Below, one piece after another: positions 40,688 to 50,222 of a stretch of DNA of 50,423 nucleotides (positions are counted from its first letter, which is position 1; every line of letters starts with the position of its first letter). The stretch lies in NCBI RefSeq assembly GCF_013415245.1, contig NZ_JACBXX010000122.1:1-50423 (forward strand), in the 5' to 3' direction. The notes beneath the pieces were generated by a model. It did not search any database. It saw only the letters and a list, made by a program, of their open reading frames with translations, and had not been told where the DNA came from. Source of the DNA: Streptococcus danieliae (lineage in GTDB: Bacteria > Bacillota > Bacilli > Lactobacillales > Streptococcaceae). Made by a program: the position numbers and the translations under genes.

Positions 40688-42634
40688 TTAAGCTTCATCT
40701 GGGCGTGAGTAGCGGGCTACATCTGCCTCCAATTTTGCAATAAAGTCTGCTACTGGAACTGTTTCAGTTTCCTTGTGACCATAGCGACGAACGTTAACAG
40801 ATTTATCTTCCATTTCCTTGTCCCCAACAATCAATTGGTAAGGAACTTTTTGGGTCTGGCTTTGACGAATCTTGTATTGCATCTTCTCGTTCCGTTCATC
40901 GACAGATACACGGAAGCCACGGTCTTTCAATTCTTTGGCTACTTCCCAAGCATAGTCCACATGTGCTTCACTAGAGATTGGGATCACAGTTACTTGATTT
41001 GGTGCCAACCAAGTTGGGAAGGCTCCCTTGTAAGTTTCAATCAAGTAGGCAATGAAGCGTTCCATGGTTGACACGATTCCACGGTGGATCATGACTGGAC
41101 GGTGTTCCTCACCATCAGCTCCGATATAGCTGAGCTCAAAGCGTTCTGGCAAGAGGAAGTCCAACTGAATAGTCGAGAGAGTCTCTTCGTTTCCGAGAGC
41201 TGTTTTCACCTGTACATCCAACTTAGGTCCGTAGAAGGCTGCTTCTCCTTCTGCCTCCACATAATCCAAACCTAGATCATCCATGGCTGCCTTCAACATG
41301 CGTTGAGCATTTTCCCACATCTCATCATTATCGAAGTATTTTTCTTTATCCTCTGGGTCACGGTAAGAGAGACGGAAGCGGTAGTCTGTAATGTTGAAGT
41401 CCTCATAAACAGAGAGCATCAAATCCAAAACCTTCTTGAACTCTTCTTGAATTTGTTCTGGAGTTACAAACAAGTGAGCATCATTCAAGCTCATTTCACG
41501 TACCCGTTGCAAACCAGATAGGGCACCAGACTTCTCAAAACGGTGCATCATTCCAACTTCGGCAATACGGATTGGCAACTCACGGTAAGAGTGAACATGG
41601 TGACGGTAAACTTGGATGTGGTGCGGACAGTTCATTGGACGCAAAACAAACTCTTCTCCATCTTCCATGTGCATCACTGGGAACATATCATCTTTATAGT
41701 GATCCCAGTGACCAGAAATCTTATAAAGCTCAGAACTTGCTACTGGTGGGGTGTAAACGTGCTGGTAGCCAGCAGCCAACTCACGGTCCACGATATAACG
41801 CTCCAAGACCCGACGCACAGTTGCTCCATTTGGAAGCCAGAATGGCAATCCTTGCCCAACTTCTTGGCTGATCATAAAGAGGTCAAGCTCTTTTCCAAGT
41901 TTACGGTGGTCACGCTCTTTGGCTTCCTCACGCATCTTGAGGTAGGCATCTTGTTCTTTTTTATCGAACCAAGCAGTTCCATAAATCCGTTGCATCATTG
42001 GGTTCTCACTCTTACCACGCCAGTACGCCCCTGCAACATTCAAAAGATGGAAGATTTGAATATGACCAGTTGTTGGCACGTGAGGACCACGACAGAGATC
42101 CACGTACTCACCCTGTTGATAGACGGTCAAACCACCCTCATCGTCCTTATGCTCCTCAATCAATTCCAATTTATAAGGATCATTGTGGAAGATTTCCTTA
42201 GCCTCTTCTTTTGAAACTTCAGAACGCACACTTGGGAAGTTTTCCTTCACGATTTTGTGCATTTCTTCTTCAATTTTGGCCAAATCTTCATTGGAAATTT
42301 GCCCCGCTTCATTATCGGTATCATAGTAGAAACCGTCTTGGATCGCCGGACCAACCCCTAGGCGAATATCTGGGAAATGACGCTTAGCCGCTTGGGCAAA
42401 CAAGTGGGCTGCCGAATGCCGCAAAACTGGAAGGGCATCTTCGTGGTCTGGCGTTACAATTTCCAAGTCCCCATCTTGATAAATGGCACGAGTTGTATCA
42501 ATCAACTTCCCGTTCAATTTACCAGCCAAGGCCTTTTTAGCCAAGGACTTGCTAATACCTTCAGCAATCTCTACAGTTGTAATTCCATCTTGATACTCCC
42601 GAACTGCACCATCTGGAAATGTAATTTTTACCAT
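40688..42634 (-). CDS. thrS: Threonyl-tRNA synthetase
   Basis: 648 residues. N-terminal TGS domain (1-60), editing domain with [10 protein letters not shown] and a zinc-site-like CRGPH segment, class II core with [18 protein letters not shown] (motif 2) and [12 protein letters not shown] (Zn Cys), [15 protein letters not shown] (motif 3), and an anticodon-binding domain. Charges tRNA-Thr and edits Ser-tRNA. Expression is controlled by the T-box leader upstream. It follows the glycolipid glycosyltransferase genes. Confidence 0.98.
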   Translation of the reverse strand: MVKITFPDGAVREYQDGITTVEIAEGISKSLAKKALAGKLNGKLIDTTRAIYQDGDLEIVTPDHEDALPVLRHSAAHLFAQAAKRHFPDIRLGVGPAIQDGFYYDTDNEAGQISNEDLAKIEEEMHKIVKENFPSVRSEVSKEEAKEIFHNDPYKLELIEEHKDDEGGLTVYQQGEYVDLCRGPHVPTTGHIQIFHLLNVAGAYWRGKSENPMMQRIYGTAWFDKKEQDAYLKMREEAKERDHRKLGKELDLFMISQEVGQGLPFWLPNGATVRRVLERYIVDRELAAGYQHVYTPPVASSELYKISGHWDHYKDDMFPVMHMEDGEEFVLRPMNCPHHIQVYRHHVHSYRELPIRIAEVGMMHRFEKSGALSGLQRVREMSLNDAHLFVTPEQIQEEFKKVLDLMLSVYEDFNITDYRFRLSYRDPEDKEKYFDNDEMWENAQRMLKAAMDDLGLDYVEAEGEAAFYGPKLDVQVKTALGNEETLSTIQLDFLLPERFELSYIGADGEEHRPVMIHRGIVSTMERFIAYLIETYKGAFPTWLAPNQVTVIPISSEAHVDYAWEVAKELKDRGFRVSVDERNEKMQYKIRQSQTQKVPYQLIVGDKEMEDKSVNVRRYGHKETETVPVADFIAKLEADVARYSRPDEA

Positions 42635-42661
42635 ATTTCTGCTCCTTTAAATCTAGTAGAC

Positions 42662-42885
42662 AACTACCCGCAACAAACAAAAAAGCGACCTCCTTAAAAG
42701 GACGTCGCAACGTGGTTCCACCTTCGTTTATACCTAGTTAGCCCAGGTACCTCATTCTTGGTTCTAACGTAACCACCGTTTTATGTTTGCATAAAATCTT
42801 CCCGAGTAGTACCTTCTAACCCTCCTATGCACTTCCACCAACCGTGCACTCTCTTCAAGAAGTTCTGTTAAAAGACGTGTCTCTA
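42662..42885 (-). ncRNA. T-box leader of thrS
   Basis: Minus strand has the T-box core GGTGGAACCACG (42722-42711) followed by a terminator hairpin with GCGACGTCC/AAGGAGGTCGC arms and a T-run (42708-42678). Upstream stem I contains GGTACTACTCGGG (42813-42801); ACT, a Thr codon, is the likely specifier, although the exact triplet cannot be fixed by eye. Uncharged tRNA-Thr would pair with it and prevent termination. Confidence 0.9.
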
Positions 42886-42891
42886 AAAATG

Positions 42892-42920
42892 ATTATAACA
42901 GACCCTTTTCAAAAAGACAA
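42892..42920 (-). promoter_or_regulatory. Promoter of T-box-thrS
   Basis: Minus strand -35 TTGTCT (42915-42920), 17-base spacer, -10 TATAAT (42892-42897). The -35 sits just past the stop of the glycosyltransferase gene. Confidence 0.75.
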
Positions 42921-42927
42921 GGAAAAT

Positions 42928-44259
42928 CTAGTTTTTTCTCCGACCTGGATAAGGCAAACGTTTGGCTTGTTCGCGAGAAATCCGAATCACCCGCCTAGAT
43001 CCTTGCACCGGCAAGGCCGCAACCTTGAGCGGGAAGCCAGCAATCGCCTTAACAAAACGCGCCCGCGGTCTGAGTGACCCGACCCCCTGACCTTTCAAAT
43101 AGCCCTTCCGGATCGAAAGGTCTAAATAGTACTGATAGACCTGCAAGCCAAAATTCTCAGCGGAAATCTCAAAAAGCTTGTTCTGCCACTCCTGCTCCTG
43201 AGGATAAGGAGTGGCCAAAAGTGCTTCCAAGATGGCTCCACCCAAGTCCTCTGGTGTTTGGTAGAGGGTTCCAAACATTTTGTTTGAAATCAAACTGTCT
43301 AAATAAGGATTAGACTGGGCAATAATTGGTGTCCCACTAGCCAGACTTTCTAAAAAGGTAAGGCCTTGGGTCTCACTCGTTGAGGCTGAAACAAAGAAAT
43401 CCGCCATCCGGTAATAGAGCACTGTCTGTTCTGGAGGCACCATCCCGACAAAGAGCACCCGGTGCTCCACACCAACTTCTCGGGCCAAGGCTTTCAAATT
43501 CCCTAGATGCGGGCCGTCTCCCGCCACGATCAAACGCACCGCATCATTTTCTCGTAAGACCTCTGGTAGAGCACGGATAATCGCTTGAATATTTTTCTCA
43601 TAGGAAATCCGCGACAGACTTAGGAGAATCTTGGCATCCGAAGCCAGAGCCAGAGACTCCCGTAACTCCTGGATAGCCTCTTTTTGAGATTCCGCTTGAA
43701 TAAAGCGATCCAGCTCAATCCCCGTCGGAATCACGCGCTTCTCTGGCTCCACACCATAGCGAACCAACAGATTATAGACAATCTCACTGGGACAGACCAC
43801 TCCATCCACTTCGTCCAGGAAGGTACGCACCATATATTTGATCATAGCTGGGCGAATCAGCAAGCCCTTAGCAATATAATGGACATAATCCTCATATTGG
43901 GTGTGGTAGGTATGAATGACCGGAATCTCCAATTCCCGTGCGATCCAAAGTCCCAAAAACCCCAAGGCAAACTCCGTATGGGTATGAATCAACTCCAGGC
44001 GGTGCTCCTTGGCCAAGGACAAGGCCTTGCTGAATCCCCGATAGGCAACCCGCCGGTCTTTAAAAGCAAAAAATGGAACACTAGGAATCCGAATAATCCG
44101 ATGTTCTGCCACAGAATCAGCATCCACATCGCGATCTGTCGTGGTAAAAATAAATACATCATGTCCCTGCTCCTCAAGCTCTTCCCTGAGGGTTCGGATA
44201 CTTGTTGCTACACCAGACACCTGTGGAAAGTAGGTATCTGTGAACAATCCAATTCTCAT
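42928..44259 (-). CDS. GT4 glycosyltransferase, monoglucosyl-diacylglycerol synthase type
   Basis: 443 residues, GT-B fold. Begins MRIGLFTDTYFPQVSGVATS, with HTHTEFALGFLG, HTYHTQYEDYVHYIAKG, VIPTGIELDRF, LSRISYEKNI and the EX7E region STSETQGLTFLESLASG. It matches the pneumococcal gene next to cpoA, described as a glucosyl-diacylglycerol synthase that starts glycolipid anchors for lipoteichoic-type polymers; the assignment is from remembered similarity. It follows the CpoA-like gene after one base. Confidence 0.85.
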   Translation of the reverse strand: MRIGLFTDTYFPQVSGVATSIRTLREELEEQGHDVFIFTTTDRDVDADSVAEHRIIRIPSVPFFAFKDRRVAYRGFSKALSLAKEHRLELIHTHTEFALGFLGLWIARELEIPVIHTYHTQYEDYVHYIAKGLLIRPAMIKYMVRTFLDEVDGVVCPSEIVYNLLVRYGVEPEKRVIPTGIELDRFIQAESQKEAIQELRESLALASDAKILLSLSRISYEKNIQAIIRALPEVLRENDAVRLIVAGDGPHLGNLKALAREVGVEHRVLFVGMVPPEQTVLYYRMADFFVSASTSETQGLTFLESLASGTPIIAQSNPYLDSLISNKMFGTLYQTPEDLGGAILEALLATPYPQEQEWQNKLFEISAENFGLQVYQYYLDLSIRKGYLKGQGVGSLRPRARFVKAIAGFPLKVAALPVQGSRRVIRISREQAKRLPYPGRRKN

Positions 44260-44260
44260 C

Positions 44261-45259
44261 TTACATCTCCAATACTTGACGATAAACCGTCACCAATTGC
44301 TGGGCCACCTGATCCATAGACCGACTTTCCGCCACCTGGTAGCCCCGTTCACGCTTGTCTACCTGTCCAGCTAGAATGGCTTGGATTCCTGCCACGAATT
44401 CCTCATTGTTCTTCCCTAGCGTAGCTGACTGCTCATCAACCCAGCCCTGATAGACGGGAATATCCCGCAAAACAACATGCTGATGACTGGCTAGCGCCTC
44501 CAAAACAACAATCCCTTCGGTCTCCTCATAACTTGGGAAAAAGAAAAGACTGCTTCCACTCATAGCTCCCTGGAAAATAGCTCCCTTAAAGTAACCGGGA
44601 AAATGGACATTTGCGGGATGATCACCCGAAACAACCCTGCGAATTTCACGCGGAATCATCCATTTATTGATCCCACCAAACCAGATAAATTGCACATCTG
44701 GTAACTGCTTAGCCACTTCAACAAAATCCAAGATGCCTTTGCGTTTGAAAAAAAGACCGGCACAGACCACAACCGGCTGTCCTTTCTCCAAGCCAAAGTG
44801 CTTGTAGAAAACCTGTTCTTTTTGCGGATCTGGTTGATACTTCCTTAAATCAATTCCATTTGAAATCGCCACAATTGGGGTGTCAACCCCGTAGCCACGA
44901 ATCAACTCTTTGGAATATTCCGTTGGTGTAATAATAAAATCAGCTAGCTGATACATGTGTTTGAGGTAAGCACCAACAGCTGGAGCCAAGAGATTGGAAC
45001 CAATAAAGGAATTGGCAAAATCTTCCCGGGTCGAGTGGCCGTGGACAATGACCTTTTTCCCCTGCCGCTTAGCCTGGTGCAAGAGACGAAGACTCTTAGG
45101 GCCATAGGTGTTGATGTGAACCAAATCGTATCCAGTTGATGGATCTGTCGTATAGGGAATCCCTGCTAGGTCAAGGGCCCGCATTTGATGCGAAAGAGCG
45201 CGACCAATTCCTGACTTCTCAAGAACCGTCTTGCCTTCCAAATACAGTAGAACTTTCAT
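44261..45259 (-). CDS. cpoA: CpoA-like GT4 glycosyltransferase (glycolipid synthase)
   Basis: 332 residues: MKVLLYLEGKTVLEKSGIGR, VHINTYGPKSLRLLH, HGHSTREDFANSFIG, ISNGIDLRKYQ, GLFFKRKGILDF and ETEGIVVLEALASHQHVV. Resembles CpoA, the galactosyl-glucosyl-diacylglycerol synthase linked to membrane lipid balance. Three in-frame ATGs exist (45283, 45265, 45259). The last matches the family start and begins 6 bases after a TATAAT, so a leaderless mRNA is likely. It has no clear ribosome-binding site. Confidence 0.82.
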   Translation of the reverse strand: MKVLLYLEGKTVLEKSGIGRALSHQMRALDLAGIPYTTDPSTGYDLVHINTYGPKSLRLLHQAKRQGKKVIVHGHSTREDFANSFIGSNLLAPAVGAYLKHMYQLADFIITPTEYSKELIRGYGVDTPIVAISNGIDLRKYQPDPQKEQVFYKHFGLEKGQPVVVCAGLFFKRKGILDFVEVAKQLPDVQFIWFGGINKWMIPREIRRVVSGDHPANVHFPGYFKGAIFQGAMSGSSLFFFPSYEETEGIVVLEALASHQHVVLRDIPVYQGWVDEQSATLGKNNEEFVAGIQAILAGQVDKRERGYQVAESRSMDQVAQQLVTVYRQVLEM

Positions 45260-45265
45260 ACTCAT

Positions 45266-45271
45266 ATTATA
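45266..45271 (-). promoter_or_regulatory. -10 box of cpoA-like gene, predicted leaderless
   Basis: TATAAT on the minus strand, ending six bases before the ATG at 45259. It lies after the ccpA terminator, so the gene needs its own promoter. No good -35. Confidence 0.5.
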
Positions 45272-45303
45272 AACAAAAGCCATTCAAAATAAAAGTCGGA
45301 GCC

Positions 45304-45336
45304 GAAAAAAGGGACCCTGGTCAGCAGGAATCCCTT
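45304..45336 (-). terminator. Terminator of ccpA
   Basis: Stem AAGGGA...CAGG pairing (45309-45319 with 45325-45336) with imperfect centre, then a T-run on the minus strand. Confidence 0.65.
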
Positions 45337-45343
45337 ACATGCT

Positions 45344-46354
45344 TTAGTTAGACGAGCGTGTTGACTGGCGTTCGCTCAAGCCATGAGCCAATTGAACTTC
45401 GCGTTCCTCAACTTCTTCCTTGTTCATGATCTTGGTCAACATCCGCATGGAGATGGCCCCAATATCGTATAGAGGTTGACGAATGGATGTCATATTTGGC
45501 CGACTGTACAAGGTGATTTGTGAGTTATCACTGGTAATCAATTCGAAATCTTCTGGAACTCGAATCCCTTTATCGCTCAGACCATTGAGTAGACCAACAG
45601 CCAATTCATCGCCGGATACAATTGCCGCAGTGGCTCCAGATACGATGACCCGTTCGGCCAAGGCATAGCCTTCCTCATAATTGTGTTTGGCTTCAAAAAT
45701 AAGACCTTCGCTATACGCATACTTGGCTTTTTTAAGACCATCCCGATAGCCTGGTAAGCGCATTTTACCATTGATATCATCCACCAAGGGACCTGTCACA
45801 AAAGCAATTTTTTCATTTCGTTCGGCCAAGTACTCCACCGCATCCGCTGTTGCTTGGCGGTAGTCAATGTTAACACTTGGTAATTGCTGCTCAATATCCA
45901 CGGTTCCTGCTAGAACAACAGGGGTCCGAGAACGTGAAAACTCGGAACGAATCTTTTCAGTCAGGTGGTACCCCATGAAAATGATTCCATCCACCTGTTT
46001 TGAAAATAGGGTGTTGACAACCGCCACTTCCCGATCATCATCCTCATCGCTACTCGCCAAAACAATGTTGTATTTATACATTTCTGCGATATCTTCGATT
46101 CCTTTAGCTAGACTAGCAAAATAGGAAGAAGTGATATTTGGAATCACAACTCCTACCGTTGTTGTCTTCTTGCTCGCTAAACCACGAGCCACCGCATTTG
46201 GACGGTAGTCTAGGCGATCAATCACGTCTAAAACTTTTTTGCGAGTATTTTCTTTTACATTTTTATTTCCATTTACAACTCGACTAACAGTCGCCATGGA
46301 AACACCAGCTTCACGGGCGACATCATAAATGGTTACGGTATCGTCAGTATTCAT
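45344..46354 (-). CDS. ccpA: Catabolite control protein A (LacI/GalR family)
   Basis: 336 residues. LacI-type helix-turn-helix TIYDVAREAGVSMATVSRVVNG (8-29), hinge YRPNAVARGLASKKT, then periplasmic-binding-like core. Binds cre sites with HPr-Ser-P to control carbon catabolite repression. Divergent from pepQ, an arrangement common in lactic acid bacteria. Possible cre sites lie in its own promoter. Confidence 0.96.
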   Translation of the reverse strand: MNTDDTVTIYDVAREAGVSMATVSRVVNGNKNVKENTRKKVLDVIDRLDYRPNAVARGLASKKTTTVGVVIPNITSSYFASLAKGIEDIAEMYKYNIVLASSDEDDDREVAVVNTLFSKQVDGIIFMGYHLTEKIRSEFSRSRTPVVLAGTVDIEQQLPSVNIDYRQATADAVEYLAERNEKIAFVTGPLVDDINGKMRLPGYRDGLKKAKYAYSEGLIFEAKHNYEEGYALAERVIVSGATAAIVSGDELAVGLLNGLSDKGIRVPEDFELITSDNSQITLYSRPNMTSIRQPLYDIGAISMRMLTKIMNKEEVEEREVQLAHGLSERQSTRSSN

Positions 46355-46380
46355 AGATTAACCTCCCAATTCTATTTTGA

Positions 46381-46394
46381 AAATAACGCTTTCA
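46381..46394 (-). promoter_or_regulatory. Candidate cre site 2 (weak)
   Basis: TGAAAGCGTTATTT on the minus strand has the TGAAAGCG core of a cre site, with mismatches in the right arm. It lies between the ccpA -10 and the start codon, where a bound repressor could block transcription. Confidence 0.4.
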
Positions 46395-46409
46395 CCTTCG
46401 CACAAGTAT

Positions 46410-46438
46410 AGTTTATCATTTTTTGGAAACACTTTCAA
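46410..46438 (-). promoter_or_regulatory. Promoter of ccpA
   Basis: Minus strand -35 TTGAAA (46433-46438), 17-base spacer, extended -10 TGATAAACT (hexamer 46410-46415). Confidence 0.55.
46423..46437. promoter_or_regulatory. Candidate cre site 1, overlaps ccpA -35
   Basis: TTGGAAACACTTTCA matches the cre consensus WTGNAANCGNWNNCW except that CG is CA. It overlaps the -35 and spacer of the ccpA promoter and lies about 105 bases upstream of pepQ. Confidence 0.5.
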
Positions 46439-46543
46439 ATATTTTGAGATTTTTTTCTAAAAAAGACAATTCATTCCCCATTGCATAATTTGAAGATTTT
46501 TGACACAATAGAGATATAAGATAATTGATATAGGAGGTTAAAT

Positions 46544-47626
46544 ATGAAGAGCACTGTTGACTTACTTCGTTCTCGCATGCGCGAGCAAGGCATCGATTTG
46601 GCAATCATTTCAGATCCAACGAGCATCGCCTATCTAACGAACTTTCAATCGGATCCTCATGAGAGACAATTCTTCTTCTTTCTTCCGCTTGAAGGCAGTC
46701 CAACCTTGTTTACACCTGAACTGGATCGGGATCGTGCCAAGGCCTTCGTTTCTTACAATATTGTGAGCTACCACGATTCGGAAAATCCTTGGCAAAAGAT
46801 TCAAAGCTTCCTATCTCGTGAACGCTATCGCATTGGCTTAGAATTTCAACACCTCCGTCTGCGGCAATATTACGAACTCATGCAAATTTTGACGGGACAG
46901 ATTGTCGATCTCAGTCCAACCATCGAGCAAATCCGCTTGTATAAAACACCTGCAGAGCTAGAACTCCTGCGAAAGGCCGGACAAATGGCCGACCACGCTC
47001 TCTCACTCGGCTTTGAGGCCATTGCCAAAGGGAAAACAGAGCTAGACATTATCGCAGCCATTGAGGGACCCTTACGCAGTCAGGATGTGTCCATGAGTTT
47101 TGAAACCATGGTGCTGGCTGATAGACATGCAGCCGATCCCCATGGAATCCCAACCAACCGTCCCCTCAAAAACAAATCCCTCCTCCTCTTTGATCTAGGG
47201 ACCTGGCACCAAGGCTATGCCAGTGATGTCAGCCGCACTGTTGCCCTCGGCCAGCCAACGGTGCTCCAAGCCACCATCTATGATATCGTTCGAGAGGCTC
47301 AGTTAGCTGCCATCGATGCCATTAAACCGGGAGTCACAGCTGGTCAAATTGATGCAGTAGCTAGGGATATTATCACAAAGGCCGGTTATGGCGAGTACTT
47401 CAACCATCGCTTGGGACATGGAATTGGCCGAAGCCTCCATGAGTTCCCTTCCATTAATCAAGGGAATCCCCTCGTGCTAGAAGAAGGCATGACCTTCTCC
47501 GTTGAACCTGGAATCTACCTTCCGAACAAGGTTGGGGTGCGGATCGAAGACTGTGGTGTCGTCACCAAGACAGGCTTCGAAACCTTTACCCATACCCCAA
47601 AAGAACTTCTCAAAATAAAATTATAA
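46544..47626 (+). CDS. pepQ: Xaa-Pro dipeptidase PepQ
   Basis: 360 residues, M24 creatinase/prolidase fold. Metal ligands: Asp in LLLFDLGTWHQGYASDVSRT (two), His in HRLGHGIGRSLHEFP, Glu in FSVEPGIYL and VRIEDCGVV. Releases proline from dipeptides. AGGAGG stands 7 bases before the ATG. Divergent from ccpA and followed by a bidirectional terminator. Confidence 0.93.
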   Translation: MKSTVDLLRSRMREQGIDLAIISDPTSIAYLTNFQSDPHERQFFFFLPLEGSPTLFTPELDRDRAKAFVSYNIVSYHDSENPWQKIQSFLSRERYRIGLEFQHLRLRQYYELMQILTGQIVDLSPTIEQIRLYKTPAELELLRKAGQMADHALSLGFEAIAKGKTELDIIAAIEGPLRSQDVSMSFETMVLADRHAADPHGIPTNRPLKNKSLLLFDLGTWHQGYASDVSRTVALGQPTVLQATIYDIVREAQLAAIDAIKPGVTAGQIDAVARDIITKAGYGEYFNHRLGHGIGRSLHEFPSINQGNPLVLEEGMTFSVEPGIYLPNKVGVRIEDCGVVTKTGFETFTHTPKELLKIKL

Positions 47627-47654
47627 AAATAGGTGAGCCCCGCTCACCTATTTT
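47626..47654. terminator. Bidirectional terminator, pepQ/metG
   Basis: 13-bp perfect stem AAAATAGGTGAGC/GCTCACCTATTTT (47626-47638 with 47642-47654), 3-base loop. It ends both convergent genes. Confidence 0.85.
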
Positions 47655-47657
47655 TAC

Positions 47658-49643
47658 TTATCCTAAAATGCTACCATTAGGAATGCTACCATCCACCATC
47701 ATAACCGCTAACCGGTCCTCAAATTCGGCAGAGAGAATCATTCCCTGACTGACCAGCCCCATCATTTTCCGAGGCTTCAAATTCGCGACAATTTGTAATT
47801 TTTTCCCAAGTAACACTTGTGGATCTGGGTAATAGGCCGCAATCCCGGATAGGATCTGACGATCCTGGCCGTCGCCAGCATCCAAGCGGAAGGCCAATAG
47901 CTTATCGCTACCTTCAACCCGCCAAACATCCTTAACCTCAGCCACGCGGATCTCAACCTTATCAAAATCCTCAAACTTAATCGCCTTTTTATTCAGCAAT
48001 AGGTCAACATTGGCAGGATCCCAGGCCTCTTCTTTTTGACCACCAGCCATTTGTGATTGAATATAGGCAATTTCTTCCTCCATGTCCAAACGCGGGAAGA
48101 TTGGTTGTCCCTTGGCCAGAACCTGAGTCCCAGCTGGAATGTTTCCAAAGGCTAGTCCTTCTAAGCTGCTAATTTCAGCCAAGCCCAATTGGTTCAGAAT
48201 CGAACGGCTTGTTTCCATCATGAAGGGCTGGAGAAGGGCAGCAATCCATTGCAGACTGGCTACCAGATGGCTCATGACACTAGCCAACTGCTCACGGTCT
48301 CCCTCTTCCTTGGCTAATACCCAAGGCTGGGTCTCATCAATATACTTGTTGGTCCGCATGATAAATTTCCAAACCGTTTCCAGAGCACGTGGCAGATTGA
48401 CCGCTTCCATCTGCTTATGGAACTCTTGGAGGGTCTCCTGCGCCTTGGCTTCCAAATCCCCATCAAAGGCGGTTACACCAGCCACAAAAGCCGGAACCTG
48501 ACCATCAAAGTACTTATTGACCATAGCCACCGTCCGATTGAGCAAGTTTCCTAGGTCATTGGCCAATTCATAATTAATCCGGCCTAGGTAATCTTCCGGT
48601 GTAAAGGTTCCATCAGAACCTACAGGAAGGGAGCGCACCAAATAGTAACGCAGAGCATCCAAGCCGTAACGCTCTACTAGCATCTCCGGATAGACAACAT
48701 TCCCTTTAGACTTGGACATTTTACCATCTTGCATGACGAACCAGCCATGGGCAATCAATCGTTTTGGAAGCGGTAGATCTAGCATTTTCAAAATAATTGG
48801 CCAATAAATCGAGTGGAAACGCAGAATATCCTTCCCAAGCATATGGATATCTCCCGGCCAGAACTTAGCAAAGTTACCATCCGTATCCTGTCCATATCCT
48901 AAGGCTGTGATATAGTTGGCCAAGGCATCAATCCAGACATAGATGACATGTTTCGGATTCGAAGGAACCGGCACACCCCAGGTAAAGCTTGTCCGTGACA
49001 CAGCCAAGTCCTCCAAGCCGGGCTCGATAAAGTTCCGCAACATCTCATTCATCCGCCCATCCGGACTGATAAACTCAGGATGCTCTTTGAAATAATCCGC
49101 CAACCACTGGGAGTATTTACTCAAACGTAGGAAGTAGGATTCCTCGGAAACCCATTCAACCTCATGGCCTGAAGGGGCAACCCCTCCGATAACTGTCCCT
49201 TCCTCATCCCGGAAGACTTCGATCAATTGCGTTTCCGTAAAGAACTCTTCATCAGAAACAGAATACCACCCTGAATATTCGCCCAAATAAATATCATCTT
49301 GAGCTAAGAACTTTTCAAAAATCTGCGCTACCACAGCCTCATGATCCGCATCTGTCGTCCGAATAAAGCGGTCATAGGAAATATCCAACAGCGACCACAA
49401 CTCCTGAACATCCTTGGCCATACCATCCACATAAGCCTGAGGCTCAAGCCCCGCATCCGCAGCCTTGTCTTGGATCTTCTGGCCATGTTCATCCAAACCC
49501 GTCACAAAGAACACATCAAAGCCCATCAAGCGCTTATAACGTGCCAAAACGTCACTCGCAATTGTCGTATAAGCCGACCCAATATGCAAGCGCCCACTCG
49601 GATAATAAATAGGCGTACTAATATAAAAAGTTTTATCAGACAT
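47658..49643 (-). CDS. metG: Methionyl-tRNA synthetase
   Basis: 661 residues. Class I signatures: HIGS at residues 20-23 (HIGH-type motif) and KMSKS in [14 protein letters not shown]. The C-terminal part ([24 protein letters not shown]...) is the EMAP-like tRNA-binding domain. Charges tRNA-Met. ATG at 49643 has GAGGAG 7 bases upstream. Convergent with pepQ. Confidence 0.98.
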   Translation of the reverse strand: MSDKTFYISTPIYYPSGRLHIGSAYTTIASDVLARYKRLMGFDVFFVTGLDEHGQKIQDKAADAGLEPQAYVDGMAKDVQELWSLLDISYDRFIRTTDADHEAVVAQIFEKFLAQDDIYLGEYSGWYSVSDEEFFTETQLIEVFRDEEGTVIGGVAPSGHEVEWVSEESYFLRLSKYSQWLADYFKEHPEFISPDGRMNEMLRNFIEPGLEDLAVSRTSFTWGVPVPSNPKHVIYVWIDALANYITALGYGQDTDGNFAKFWPGDIHMLGKDILRFHSIYWPIILKMLDLPLPKRLIAHGWFVMQDGKMSKSKGNVVYPEMLVERYGLDALRYYLVRSLPVGSDGTFTPEDYLGRINYELANDLGNLLNRTVAMVNKYFDGQVPAFVAGVTAFDGDLEAKAQETLQEFHKQMEAVNLPRALETVWKFIMRTNKYIDETQPWVLAKEEGDREQLASVMSHLVASLQWIAALLQPFMMETSRSILNQLGLAEISSLEGLAFGNIPAGTQVLAKGQPIFPRLDMEEEIAYIQSQMAGGQKEEAWDPANVDLLLNKKAIKFEDFDKVEIRVAEVKDVWRVEGSDKLLAFRLDAGDGQDRQILSGIAAYYPDPQVLLGKKLQIVANLKPRKMMGLVSQGMILSAEFEDRLAVMMVDGSIPNGSILG

Positions 49644-49670
49644 TCTTCACTCCTCAAAATTACTCCCTTT

Positions 49671-49679
49671 ATTATACCA
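49671..49679 (-). promoter_or_regulatory. Extended -10 promoter of metG
   Basis: TGGTATAAT on the minus strand, 27 bases before the metG ATG. Confidence 0.6.
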
Positions 49680-49697
49680 CGCTCCAAAAGCCACAAG

Positions 49698-49726
49698 CAA
49701 ACCCAAAATAGAGAATTCTAGGGACT
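49698..49726. repeat. 29-bp direct repeat, copy 1
   Basis: CAAACCCAAAATAGAGAATT then CTAGGGACT. Perfect copy at 50122-50150. ACCCAAAATAGAGA within it also occurs near the left end of the ISL3 element (50251-50264), which suggests it derives from such an end. Confidence 0.85.
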
Positions 49727-49753
49727 TCCGACTTTATCACCTAAAAATAGACA

Positions 49754-49801
49754 AAGACCAGCTAATCCCTTGTGCCCCAAGGGATTTGACTAGTCTTTTT
49801 T
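49754..49801 (+). terminator. Long orphan stem-loop with T-run
   Basis: Inner 9-bp stem AATCCCTTG/CAAGGGATT (49764-49772 with 49778-49786) and outer 8-bp stem AAGACCAG/CTAGTCTT (49754-49761 with 49790-49797, one mismatch), followed by TTTTTT on the plus strand. No plus-strand gene precedes it. It may insulate metG from the IS debris or be part of a lost element. Confidence 0.55.
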
Positions 49802-49832
49802 CTTATTTGGGTGTTGTATATGGAGCCTTAGC

Positions 49833-50120
49833 CTAGTTTTTTAGCTCTTCAAATTTGACAAAACCTTTAGTCCATTCAATACCAAGGAGCTTGTTTAGTT
49901 TTTGCATATCAGGACCTTCTTGAAGACGGTAGTAATTGTCTTGTAATCTGCTTGCTTTAGCGCTATTCAAGGCATTAACCACTCTTTCTGGGCTCATCTT
50001 CCATCCAATCTGATGTTGGATAAGACGAAGATGTACAAGTGCTATAAAACAAGTAAGAAAATGAGCTTGAATATGGTTCTCTGTCCAAACATAGACCGGT
50101 CTGCTTTCTAATTCTGTTTT
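49833..50120 (-). pseudogene. C-terminal remnant of an IS1634-family-like transposase
   Basis: A 95-codon minus-strand frame without start: KTELESRPVYVWTENHIQAH, then FLTCFIALVHLRLIQHQIGW, and ending FVKFEELKN. The RPVYVWTE...AHFLTCFIAL motif matches the C-terminal end of IS1634/IS4-group transposases as I recall them. It is cut off at its 5' end exactly against the second 29-bp repeat (50122). The residue family assignment is by memory. Confidence 0.6.
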
Positions 50121-50121
50121 T

Positions 50122-50150
50122 CAAACCCAAAATAGAGAATTCTAGGGACT
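50122..50150. repeat. 29-bp direct repeat, copy 2
   Basis: Identical to 49698-49726; the two copies bracket the transposase remnant, about 424 bases apart. After it come about 70 bases with no recognised feature, then the ISL3 left end. Confidence 0.85.
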
Positions 50151-50222
50151 AAATTGCACCCAAATCCTATGATACAAGTAAAGGGTAGACAACGGCACAG
50201 ACTTGATTTCACAAACAAAAAA

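Noticed and set aside
41543-42214. 223-codon open frame antisense to thrS
   Set aside because: It is a shadow of the conserved thrS coding sequence; no family features.
43684-44319. 211-codon plus-strand frame
   Set aside because: Antisense shadow of the glycosyltransferase gene at 42928-44259.
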